A stretch of 64,000 nt of DNA from Xylogone sp. PMI_703 (taxonomy: Eukaryota; Ascomycota; Leotiomycetes): positions 3,720,001 to 3,784,000 of the forward strand of contig JAJTUQ010000006.1 of NCBI GenBank assembly GCA_021399445.1, given 5' to 3'. Below are positions 44,181-55,043 of the stretch, in pieces; positions within the stretch are counted from its first letter, which is position 1; every line of letters begins with the position of its first letter. Below the pieces are notes generated by a model. The model did no database searches and had not been told where the DNA came from. It saw only the letters and a list, made by a program, of their open reading frames with translations. The translations under genes and the position numbers were made by a program.

Positions 44181-46050
44181 GTGTAGAATTCGAATAGACC
44201 GAGATTTTGTAGATAGATATTATAAAAGCATTTAGCACTCGGCTGACACAATTGCCAACTTAGCCTGCATCATAATCCATTGCGATGTGAAACTAGCTTA
44301 GAACAAATTCATACCAAAGGAAAAAGCCGTGGAAGAAGCCCCTTCGGTCAGTAGCGTAAGGAAGTGATGGCTCCTTTTGGATTCCTTTTTTGATTAACTC
44401 AATTGTATCTAAGCTATATGACGCACGTCACGTTAAGTAGCTATAAATTAGTGATAAAGAGATAAGAAGAGTGCTTTGTATTGGAGTAAATATATTGAAT
44501 CTCGTATAGACGGCATCATAATTGGGGCAGAGAGACACAGAAGGACGGGCCGAATGTCATCAACATACACCACTTAGACTCGTAGCTTAGAGAACTAGGT
44601 GATATTTTTTATGGGCGCTAAGTCGTACTAATGGTTTTACCCTCGGTAGCTTGTAGTTCGAAAGCTATATGACTTTCGTATCCTTTTTCTAAGAATAGTA
44701 TAAGATGATGCTTGGACTGGAACATACAATGTGCGGGGTGTAGAGTGGGTCGTTCCGGTTCGCTCCTTCTGTTACTGCAGTCAGCACTGTAATCCGACCG
44801 TAAGGAGATGGAGGCTTTTAAATATGCTATATATGTTTCTTGTTGACTAGCATGTGGCTAATGAGTTATTTTTTGAAAGGAATGGAAAATTTGCAGACAC
44901 CTTATGGTAGCCATATGCTTCCTTGCTATAGCTGCTATGAGCTGAGGTAAACTGGATAAAGGAGTTACTGAAAGATACTAGTGTGCTAGAATTGGATGTC
45001 TATCAATAAGACACTACTGTTCCATCAGAAACCATACATCCTCTAAAATCTCAAACAAGGTGATTTACTATAAGTTGGTGTGACACTACGGGGAAGAGTA
45101 CGCATTAGATGAAGACTACAACTTGCTTTTAGAGTAAGACAAGATTGCAATTTGTCTCCATGTAGAAGACTTCCATGATCAGAAATGACAGTCAATTTTA
45201 TCTAGCAGTATGCACGAGTCATATCCTATTCTTAACCTATGCGCTCTTTCTAGGATAGCATGATGTATTTTTGCCCAACATCTGGGATCATGATTTCGAG
45301 TCTCAATTTGATCCATACCTTATACATACGGAGGGAATTAAAGTTCATAATACAGTGATTGCTTACCTTGTTTCTGAGAAACCGGACGATATATGGTAAG
45401 GTCAAGCTGATACACTCTTTGTGGGAGTGTGGGTGATATAACGTACATATTGGCTGTCTTGCTTGTATTTTTGTATACGTCTGATCCAAAGATATCATGA
45501 CACGTGGAATATATCAAGAAAGAGGCGTAGTCAAATGGAAGAGAGAAGAAGTACATGGTTCGGCCCGACCAAAATGTTGGCCATTCAGCTTGGTGGCTTG
45601 AGGAGATGAAAGGTTGAACACAGAGGCACATGATATTCCTCCAGCCCCATTCGTTCAAGTTGTTTAGGAGATACTAGGCGCAGAAATATTGCCCAACCAA
45701 CCTTTCCCACCTTTCAGAAAAGACTATCCACAAATAAGGCATTATTGATAAGGGCCTTCGCCCATTCGATAAAGAGATATATGTGTACACCTTTACGCAC
45801 CCCCAAGTCCAGCTGTGGCTTTCCAATCTCCTGTCTCTATTTTCTGGTCAAAAATAAAACCCATCCACAAAGTTACTGATTAGAAAAAGAGTGGAATACA
45901 TTACTAAATAGATGCGGCATTTTGTACCATGACATCAGCCTGCCAGGATTATGGATTACTATTCCTTAAATCAGGACTTCACCTCCACTTTCTAGTATTT
46001 CGCGTTGACAAAATCCTTCCGCCATTATGCACAATTTTATATTTAGAAAT
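44181..46050. other. Long AT-rich spacer
   Basis: No gene is recognised in almost 1.9 kb. Minus-strand frames of 82 and 106 codons (45250-45498 and 45338-45658) overlap one another and have no domain or signal peptide. No tRNA or repeat was seen by eye. The last few hundred bases would be the promoter of the hydrolase. Confidence 0.4.
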
Positions 46051-46923
46051 ATGGGTTCTGATGCTCTGTCAGTCGGCGATCATAGCTTTACCGCCCAAAA
46101 CGGTATCACTTATCACTATGTGATCTCGGGCGCTGGTCCTTTAGTTGTCTTGCCTACGGTTGGATGGGGCCCATCGTACCAAGTATACAAGAAGTTGCTA
46201 GGAAAGCTAGAGGAAGATTTCACCGTACTCTACTTCGAGGTTCGTGGAATTGGTGGCTCGTCCCGGCCATCCGCAAAAGAAATGGGGACAAAGGACATGG
46301 CTTCAGATCTCAAGTACTTGCGTGAACACTTGGGCCTGGATAAGCTCACTCTTATAGGCCACTCTCATGCAGGTGATATTTGCTTGACGTATGCAAAGGA
46401 GTTCCCTGAGACTGTGGAAAAGCTGGTGTTGATTGATGCACCAATCCAAGGGCCATCTTCTGATCAGTTCAAAAAATATATCCAAGCCCGGAAGGATGAC
46501 CCGGTATATGGCGCAGCCCTGCAAGCAGCGCTATATTTGAAAGAAGCAGTTCCAGATTCGGAAGACGAGCTTACAAAAAAACTACTGGATGTCACGCCGT
46601 TTTATTTTTCCGATCCAACAAAGGCTCGCCAAGTAGGCGAAGCAATGAAAGATGCAAAAGTTTATGTATTCAATAGGGTCAACCAGAGGATATGCGACCA
46701 AGAAGCAAAATACTCGGCGGAAGAAGGAGTTGGAAAGGTCAAGGCACGTACGCTCATTCTTACGGGTGAAGAGGACCCATGGTGTTCTATGGAGTCCTCG
46801 CAGAAATTAGCACAAAGCATCAAGAATGCCCAGCTGAAAGGACTTGCGAACAGCGGGCATTTCTCATTCCTAGAGTCTCCGAATGAGTTCTACTCTACTC
46901 TCACTCCCTTTTTGAAGGCTTGA
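46027..46923 (+). CDS. Alpha/beta-hydrolase (proline iminopeptidase-like fold)
   Basis: This is a single-exon gene; the frame opens at ATG 46027, but ATG 46051 (MGSDALSVGD) is the more likely start, giving 290 residues. The fold is clear: VRGIGGSSRPS after strand 4, the nucleophile elbow LIGHSHAGD with Ser105 (from 46051), the acid in TGEEDPWCS, and the histidine in NSGHFSFLE. A cap region covers about 130-215. The general wording resembles proline iminopeptidase and epoxide-hydrolase-like members of the AB_hydrolase_1 family. There is no signal peptide, so it is cytosolic. The substrate is unknown; neighbours do not help. Confidence 0.88.
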   Translation: MHNFIFRNMGSDALSVGDHSFTAQNGITYHYVISGAGPLVVLPTVGWGPSYQVYKKLLGKLEEDFTVLYFEVRGIGGSSRPSAKEMGTKDMASDLKYLREHLGLDKLTLIGHSHAGDICLTYAKEFPETVEKLVLIDAPIQGPSSDQFKKYIQARKDDPVYGAALQAALYLKEAVPDSEDELTKKLLDVTPFYFSDPTKARQVGEAMKDAKVYVFNRVNQRICDQEAKYSAEEGVGKVKARTLILTGEEDPWCSMESSQKLAQSIKNAQLKGLANSGHFSFLESPNEFYSTLTPFLKA

Positions 46924-47258
46924 TTTAGTATTCTCCGGTTCATAGTTATATATTCTAGTTTACTGATTGAAACCGTGACGCCAGTGTTCGTTTCGGGATA
47001 GTGATTCATGAGACCGTTAAATCGTGCCTTCAAGATTAATATGTCATGTCTATAATTCAACGAGAATCGTAACTGTAATACTTTTACTATCTCCTGGTCT
47101 CTACCGTTTTGTATCTTGCAACTCGTAAGTGTAGATTTGGGTCTAAAGCACGTCTGGCAGGAACATGGGTCTTTTTATCTGTCTTCCATCAGCAATAATC
47201 TCAGCCCTGATTGAAATTGATTTGTAAGTGTTATTTATATATTGTGACGATAATTTAT
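46924..47258. other. Convergent spacer
   Basis: It lies between the 3' ends of the hydrolase (plus) and amidase (minus). No gene is seen. Confidence 0.5.
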
Positions 47259-49171
47259 CTACAGCAGAGACTTTGTCTTCTTTGCACTCTCCAGATCTGC
47301 GGCAATAATTCGAGCTGCGTCCAGCAGACTTTCGTCACGAAGGTTCCTGGAGGTCAATTGAATGGAACAAGGAGCCCCGTTCACATCTGCTGCATTGTCT
47401 GTGACAGTTAGATATATTCTGGCTTGCGTACAGGCTTTCTTACACTTTCTCTTAGCCCCGGAGGGGTATAAGTCCTCTGTGTCTATAGACTTGTCCGCCT
47501 TCAGAAATGGGATCATTACTCCAGGATACTGTTGACATGTAAGTATAGGGAACACTCAGTATGAAGGTCAATTAAGTATTGATGAAAATAGACTTACATT
47601 TAAGACATTCCATAGTCCCGTGTATGGTGCGTTGCCATAAGTATCGTGTGGAACGGCCGTCGTCTCCGCTCCGGGGCAGAGAACTACATCTAATTTGTTA
47701 TGAACAAATACATTGTTCCAACGTTCATTATATGATGCTCGAGCGACATTAAGATCATATAACTCCTCCAGAGTATATCCTTTTGGTTTAGCATCTACAA
47801 TGAATAGCGTTTTCTCCACAGATCGTATAAAAGGCTCTCCACTGGCTTTGATATGTTGGAATGGAACCTTCGTATTATCGAGTGAAAAAAGAGCACGGCA
47901 AAGTCTGTCTGACTCCTTGAGAGCTGGTGTATTCTTTAGCAATACAATAGTGTGGCCAGCGGCCTCAAGAATCTTCACTGCAGTTGTAATAGCGCGAGCA
48001 ACTGGAGGAGATACGGGATATTCTGGGTCGCCCTTGAATACACCGATAGTCAGATTCTTCTTGACCTCCACTGGACACCAGGGCATAGGAAGCGCTGAAC
48101 TATCATAATTTTGCGGAACTTTAGAGATAACGTGTCTCATGAAGAATTCGAGATCCCGGAATGTAGTCGCAAGAGGTCCTGCTGCGGCGACGATGCCAGG
48201 AGACCCAGCCCTTCCGGGCCCTTGTTGACCACCGTATGGAATGCGATTGGCGCTGGGTTTGAACCCATACGTTCCACAACATAGGGCTGGGATACGGATC
48301 GAACCTCCAATATCTGTTCCAACTCCAAGAATGGAGCCCCTCATAGCTACCAAAGCTCCTTCGCCGCCGCTGCTGCCGCCTGCGGTCAATGAGAGCTTGT
48401 GTGGATTTAGGGTCCTTCCAAAGACATTGTTATCTGAATCGGCAGTCTGAAAATTTACGGTTAGTAATTGCATCCTTCCATCGATCGGACTTGTAACCGA
48501 CCATAAGTGTTTGTGGTATGTTGGTCTTTACGTATAGCACCGCTCCCAAGTCTAGCAGGATCTTAACTAAAGGAGATGGCGTGTCCGCCATCGTCTTTCC
48601 AATAAACGAAACATAGCCTATAGTTGACTCTACTCCTGGGAACTTGAAGCTATCCTACAATCCGTCAGAATTCGAGTATTACATTGACAGCCGACAAGTT
48701 ACCTTTATACTTATCGGAAGCCCATGAAATGGCCCTATGGTTTTCCCCTCCTTCAAAAAGTACTCATCAAGATACTTAGCACGAGTTAAAGCATCCTCGA
48801 AAAATATCTCCGTCAAACAATTGGTCTATTCACGTTTCATGCTTAATTCAAGAACTGCTTTTGCACATAGGATAACTTACTAGTTGTTGTGCAATTGCCG
48901 CTCTCTTGCAAAATGCCGTTGTTACGTCTACAGCAGAAAGTGCTCCTGACTGGAGTGCTAAAGTCAAAGCCACTGCGTCGTACTTCTCCGTAATTCTCAC
49001 TTCAGCGGGTGAAAGGACACCACAATCGCTCGGTACATATAGGACTCCTTTGTCGGATTTCTTATACCTCTCAATATCGGGGGCGGAAAGTCTCCATGCT
49101 GGAGGAATTCGGGCATTCACAGCATCTCTCTTTCTTTTTGCAACCACTTCCCAGCTCTCTGTTGTAGCCAT
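47259..49171 (-). CDS. Amidase of the amidase-signature family
   Basis: Five exons are read: 49171-48881, 48825-48703, 48654-48502, 48446-47598 and 47528-47259, with introns of 48-69 bases, giving 561 residues, a normal length for fungal acetamidase-type enzymes. The Ser-Ser-Lys triad is visible: Lys138 in LPISIKDS (an intron follows this Lys), the cis-Ser214 in [13 protein letters not shown] and the nucleophile Ser238 in [12 protein letters not shown]. The spacing 76 and 24 residues agrees with the family. Enzymes of this group hydrolyse amides such as acetamide, indoleacetamide or fatty amides to acid and ammonia. A Zn2Cys6 regulator starts 803 bases away on the other strand, a likely local controller. 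Substrate cannot be told from sequence. Confidence 0.92.
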
Positions 49172-49973
49172 TGAGAATAATTAATTGATTTAGAGTCTTA
49201 TCGTAAAATAGGATTATTATTCTTAGCTTGTGGGTTAGAAGAGGGAAAAGCCAAGTTTTATATTCCTAAATTACCTCGGGACTACGAGCGGCAATTACAC
49301 GCACAGCTTCCAAGACGTCGATTTGGAAACAGTGCCGCTGCCACAGGAGCTAAGAGCTACTAATCACATGTAAGTAGAGAAACAGGGAGCGGATATGACT
49401 TTCTTTTGCGATGCTCCATTTCGGGAGCTTGCGTTATGACTTTGCAGCTGCATCCACCTATTGGCTGAAACGCAAAGATGGGGTAAACAAATAGTCAGCA
49501 ACTTCGTGTACATTCCTATTAATAATAAGTTGTCGCAGTTCTAGTTAGATGTGAGCTATTGTCTGTCCAATCAGCATCAATTGCGCGCCGGCACATTCTA
49601 CCTCCTCACTGATTATCAAGATGCCAATGTCGCTGACGGCTTATCGCCTCGGATGTTCCTTCTTCACCCTCTTGTCGCTCGCATCTCAACTTCCCTCTCA
49701 AAGATTCTCACACATGGCTAATGCTGCTTGTTGCTCAACTGCTACTGTTTAATCCTCCGTCCATGCAACGTAATATACTGACCCACCTTACTTCTGCTGT
49801 CCTGCATTCGCTGGATCTCGCTCCGCGTTAATAACACCGCCTCGTATTTCCGTTATCAAATTCCGATTGGACACAGTGGCTGTGCTCCTATCTATGAAGC
49901 TGACTTTATTGTTACCTGTTACCCACCCACTTTCCTTCCGTTGTGGAATCGTCTGCACTCCTTGTTACCAGTC
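49172..49973. promoter_or_regulatory. Divergent promoter, amidase and Zn2Cys6 regulator
   Basis: About 800 bases separate the two start codons. The half nearer the regulator is pyrimidine-rich. No gene was found in it, and no repeated CGG pair stood out by eye. Confidence 0.45.
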
Positions 49974-51670
49974 ATGCGCGAAGACCCCCTATCAGGTCCT
50001 CGTCGGGGAACATACTCTCCACCTAAGCTAAGAACCAAGACTGGTTGTCTTAAATGTACGTTGCGTATCATTTGGCAATCTGATGGCTGCAACCCTCCTT
50101 TGATTTTATCCAAAGGGTGGTCTAATAACTTTTATCTTATAGGTCGAGCTCGAAGGAAGAAGTGCGATGAGCGTAGACCAACTTGCACAGCTTGTCTACG
50201 AAATGGACATGCTTGCGTCTGGTTCAAAGGACCAGCCTCACATTATAAAGACCATGGAACTTGCACGACTACGCCATCCAATTTCAAGGAATGCCACCAA
50301 TTTCATGTTTCTGAATCCATCATGGCCAAGACTGTGCAACAAAACATCTCGCACCACTCCAATACCTCCACGGCAACATGTGCGTTATATGCCACGCATG
50401 TCTCAAGCTTCCCTCCTAGCCTAGATTCTCCCATAAATCGAAGGCTCGTTCACTATCTGACGAACAACTTCTTGCCAATGCTTGTGCGAATGCATGCTCA
50501 CCCAGACTTCCATAAGCATGCATATATGATGTCGTTGGCTCTGCATATTCCTAGTGTGTTGGACATATTACTCGCGTGCGTTGCAAGTCATCTTGCAGGT
50601 AAAACAGGAGAACAGGAGCTTCAAGACTTAGCCAGCAAATATTACTCCCTAGCTATCCAGGGTACTCGCAAAAAGCTTGACAGCGAAACCATCACCGGGG
50701 CGGAGGATTGGCTATTTATTACTATAATCTTCTTTTATTTGTATGAAGTATGGTGATTATCTCTCCCCTGTCTGGAAAGGTTTTGCTGACATCACAACAT
50801 ATATGGAGTCCCAATCAATTATTCAATGCTGCTTGCCATATTCGGGGAGCTATTCAATTGATGGCATTTAGAAATAAAGCCCTCCAGTCGGGACTATCAT
50901 CGGCGCCCCTATCGTTTTTGAGGATCACGGCTGAGTCAGTCTTGTATCACCTCACGACTTTATCATTGTTCATTGAAGACCTTGACGGCGTATCTGAGGA
51001 CCCCGTCTTTGAACATACGCAGGCATTCCTCGGTCTCAATATATTCCCCAAATCCTCTACAACGGTGAATTCTCCAGTCCTAGGATCATCAGCGGATATG
51101 TGGAGAATAATCCTATTAATCGGGCGGCTAAGTCGTAATGTACCTCTCACAAGTGATGAACTCCATACAGCTACAGCCCTAAATGTCGAGCTACGAGTAT
51201 GGCACGCACAACTTTCTAGCATTCAAAGCGATACCGGTATCCGAACGGAAGCCGAAATTACACAATTTGATGAAAGCCACCGACTGTATATCGTAGCTGT
51301 ACGAATTCTCCTGCTCATGATCTTGAATCTTAATGTTGCCATTGATATGGAGGATATCCAAGATCTAGTTTCAGAAGGAGCTGAGCTATTGCACTCCGGT
51401 CTAACTTATACACGCTGCAGCCAGTTTTTCTGCTGGCCGACACTTATTCTTGGTAGTGTGAGCATCGAACAGGACCATATCGCTACGATCTACAAAGTCC
51501 TCGCAGACATGTGGAATAGGTCATATAGCGGATATGTTATGAAAGCACGTCAGACTCTGGACGCAATTTGGTGTAGATCATCAATAGGCGGGGCGAAGAC
51601 CCCATTTCGGACTTGCGGTGATATACTAGCAGAACTTCACTGGACCAGAGATACTTCAACCCGGATTTAA
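49974..51670 (+). CDS. Zn(II)2Cys6 transcription factor
   Basis: Three exons, 49974-50055, 50143-50752 and 50809-51670, give 517 residues. The first intron (87 bases) splits the zinc cluster: TGCLKC, then RARRKKCDERRPTCTACLRNGHAC. The second intron (GTGATT...GGAG, 56 bases, with a CTGAC branch site) is weaker but restores one frame to the segment PNQLFNAACHIRGAIQLM, so I accept it. The rest is the Fungal_trans_2-type domain seen in regulators such as AcuK-less catabolic activators, including FIEDLDGVSED and a C-terminal helix bundle. It is divergent from the amidase. Regulation of amide use is plausible but unproven. If the second intron is not used, the protein would stop at 50756. Confidence 0.82.
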
Positions 51671-52553
51671 TAGTGTACACATTTTATAAATGATAGGAGC
51701 AGTCTGACTATATAGATATGCTTTTTGTGTTTTATTATGTCCAAGAATGTAGGTCTAATGCTGTTATGGTGTGTCTTCTAAGATATGAAGTTTGCACGAA
51801 TCTATCTTACAGGCGATTTGCTTACAAGCATCTCCCATGGCAACACACTCTGCAGAAAGATCACCATATAAAGCAAGAACATGAATATAGATTAGGGATG
51901 ATACTGGTACCTACACATATAACCTTCAATTTACGTGTTAACTTACCGTTCCCCGGACCCGGTGGACCAAGCTGCCTCCATACTTTACCCACTTCTGATA
52001 ACGCATTCATCCTTGAAGATATGGAATGCGGGGAAGAACGCTAGACAGGAGCCATTTGCTGACTATACTAAAGAGGCTTAAGTGGAAGCTATTACAACCA
52101 AGCAACATGGCCAATGGATAAGCTTTGCGCCGCTTGAGTACTGCCGTGGCAGAGCAGGGTCTGAGCCCCTTCTATCAACAACTTCAGTGTTTCCTTATAA
52201 ATAGTCAACTGCCGTGACAGATTCCCGAATTTGGAGCCATCAGATAGGATTTGCGCGACTTGAGAGCTCTCGTGGGTGATTACCGTATTGATAAGGTGAC
52301 GGGCAACAAACCACCCCGTGCCAGGACGTCAAACCGCCTCAAGTACTGGTAATCAACGCCTGGTACCGCACTGTTGCATTTGACTAACCGGCATCTGCGG
52401 CGAAACAGAAAGGGCCTAGATGACCGTCTATCAAATCTTGCTCCATTCATATATTCTTTCCCAGTGTCCTGATATGGTGATGGTTGGTATAAAACGTCAG
52501 CTTCCGCCCGCTCATGTTACACTACCTCTCTCCTGTGAAAGCAACGTATAAAC
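51671..52553. other. Spacer with no supported gene
   Basis: A 108-codon plus frame at 51718-52044 has no domain. The part from 52080 to 52500 may be the upstream region of the MFS gene. I see nothing else. Confidence 0.4.
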
Positions 52554-54699
52554 ATGGCGGCAGCAATAACAATGACACATGATGTGGGCTCTATCGATGA
52601 AAATGCCATTCCAGGCACTGTCCACTTGATTGACCTTGAGAACATGATACATGCAAGACATGCTGAGGGTAGCCAAGAAGAGATTGTGCTTGTACCTACT
52701 CCTTCGTCCGACCCCGACGATCCTTTGAATTGGACGCCACAGCGCAAATTGTTATCTACCTTTTGCGTGTGTGTGTAAGTATTCTATATGTATCGCATCT
52801 TCCCCGAAGCACTACTGATAAGTGAATGGCTAGATATACATTCTTTATGGGAATAGCCGGTTCAGTCGTATACTCCGTGCTTGTACCCCTCTCCAAGGAA
52901 ACCGGCCTCAGTATCAGCGACTTGAACGCCGGAACGGGTTACAACTTTCTTCTGTGTGGCTGGGGGCTGCTCTTTTGGCAGCCTTTCGCTCTTCAGTATG
53001 GAAAACGCCTAACGTATTTGATATCTGTTCTCGCAGTTCTAGTGAGTCTAATCGCCCCTAATTCTAAACTAGAGTGGAGTACTGATGACAGCGCAAGGCC
53101 TTAACTATGTGGGGGTAAATACAAACTGCAAATACAATAAAAGAAGTTGACGCTAATATCAGTATAGCCCTTATGCTTCTGGAAATGGACAATGGATCTG
53201 CAAAAACATCCTTGGAGGCTTTTTCGGGGCTCCTATCGAGGCTCTACCAGAGATATCTATTACTGATATTGTAGGCCAGATCATACTAGTCGTGCGGAAA
53301 TATTTTCTAACATCATTTGTGTTAGTATTTCACTCATCAACGTGGCACATACATGGGATTATACGTATGGTATATTGGCTATTTATAAGTGGATCAATCT
53401 CAACTAACACTATGGTAGGCATTCGTTCTTGCGGGAAGTAACTACTTTGCACCTGTCATTTGTGGATTTATTGCGGATTATCAGGGTTGGAAATGGGTCT
53501 TCTATTGGCCTTCTATATTCTTAGCATTCACATTCGTCTTCCTCTTCTTCTTTATGGAAGAGACGAACTACACCCGCAGAACAGTGGGTATCGTGGTGAA
53601 TGATGGAATTCCTACCCCAATAAGCCAGGAAAAACAGGTTGACGAAAAAGGGCTGCATGCTGGCTCTAGTGGTTCAGATCTTGAGAGTACAGCTGATACA
53701 CCCCAACCTACTAAAACGTTCATTCAGAAGCTTGCTCTTATAGACACATCGAAGCCACAGACCATGCACTATAGAATTGAGCAGGCACTTTCTTTCTTCA
53801 CTTGGCCGGTTATATTTTATGCAGGGTAGGTATCCAATCGCCAGATTTTATAATCTTCACTAATGTTCTCTAGCTTCTCGTATGGCTCGTATCTCATATG
53901 GTTCAACGTGCTCAACGCAACTGCAAGCATCATCCTCGGCGGTGCTCCTTATAATTTCAGGTAGGATAAAATACACAGGCATCTCATCACTAAGTCCAAC
54001 ATTAACGAAGTTGAAGCTCTTCCATGGTAGGTCTGAGCTATCTGGCTTGTTGTCTAGGGGTCATTATGGCGTAAGTTTTCTTGAGGCTCACCCTTCTCTA
54101 TTGATTGTCAACTTACTCTCGTGCAGATCTATCTTCACTGGACGCTTCAGTGATTGGCTAACGATCCGCCTTGCCCGCCGAAACGGAGGTATCATGGAGT
54201 CGGAGCAACGCCTCTGGCCATTCATCGCCTGCGTGATACTCGTACCTACATCTTTGATTCTCTGGGGTGTTGGTGCAGCACATGAGATCCATTGGTTTGG
54301 TCTTATTGTCGCAATGTGTCTTCTGGCTTTCACAAGCACATGTGGTGTAACTCTCAGTGTCAATTATCTAATTGACAGCTACCACGAGGTCAGCGGAAAT
54401 GCGATAATCACCTGTATCATTGTTAGGAATACCATGTCGTTTGCTATTGGATATGGGTATGTTATAATGAATTACTCTGAATAGGCTCGAGCAGAAATTA
54501 ATGGAATGGCTATAGCATTACTCCCTGGCTGGACAATCTCGGATACCAAAACTGCTTCATATCAGCTGCGTTCATTGGTCTTGCTGCATCCTCGGTATTC
54601 CTCGTAATGATTAAATATGGCAAGACGTTTAGGATCAAGAGTCAGCAGAAGTACTGGAGATTAGTACGGAAGAATCTGGAGACTGGGGTAGCTCACTAA
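52554..54699 (+). pseudogene. MFS transporter gene with an apparent frameshift
   Basis: Nine exons can be read: 52554-52774, 52834-53041, 53163-53271, 53326-53364, 53419-53825, 53874-53960, 54017-54070, 54127-54456 and 54516-54699. The product is a 12-helix MFS drug/solute carrier of the DHA1-like group seen in SIT- and trichothecene-pump neighbours: DPDDPLNWTPQRKLL before helix 1, SGNGQWICKNIL, GAPIEALPEISITDI, YFTHQRGTYMGLY, AFVLAGSNYFAPVICGFI and WKWVFYWPSIF. Between SGNGQWICKNILGG and FFGAPIEAL a run of six T (53220-53225) is one base too long and breaks the frame. The second intron is also unclear: one 121-base intron, or extra exonic sequence with in-frame stops. Either the gene is newly inactivated or the T-run is a sequencing error; all other exons keep their frame. 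Confidence 0.7.
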
Positions 54700-55043
54700 A
54701 AGGGGAAGGTTAAATGTAATCGAACTTCACAAGATTCGATACCTTAGTTAGCTTAATGTTAATTATGGTCCAAGCCATCACTCTACGTATCAGACATGTT
54801 CGCATCACAACTGAAATATGTGAGAATCACGATGATTAGACAATATTATTCAACATTAACTCGAGAAGCAGTGCCCTACACAGCCAGGGAGGTAGTTCAA
54901 CCACGTACATATTACTGAGAGTGTGGCATGCGTGACAGGTTGTCGTCACAACTCATAACGATTAAGATACATATAATGATGGCCATAATGAGATTGACCT
55001 GTTGAGTTCGTACTATTATTAGAATTACGTACTATTAGAAATT
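54700..55043. other. Convergent AT-rich spacer
   Basis: It lies between the 3' ends of the MFS gene and the next regulator. No gene is seen. Confidence 0.5.

Noticed and set aside
45250..45658. Two overlapping minus-strand frames as genes
   Set aside because: No start context, signal peptide or domain, and they lie in AT-rich spacer.
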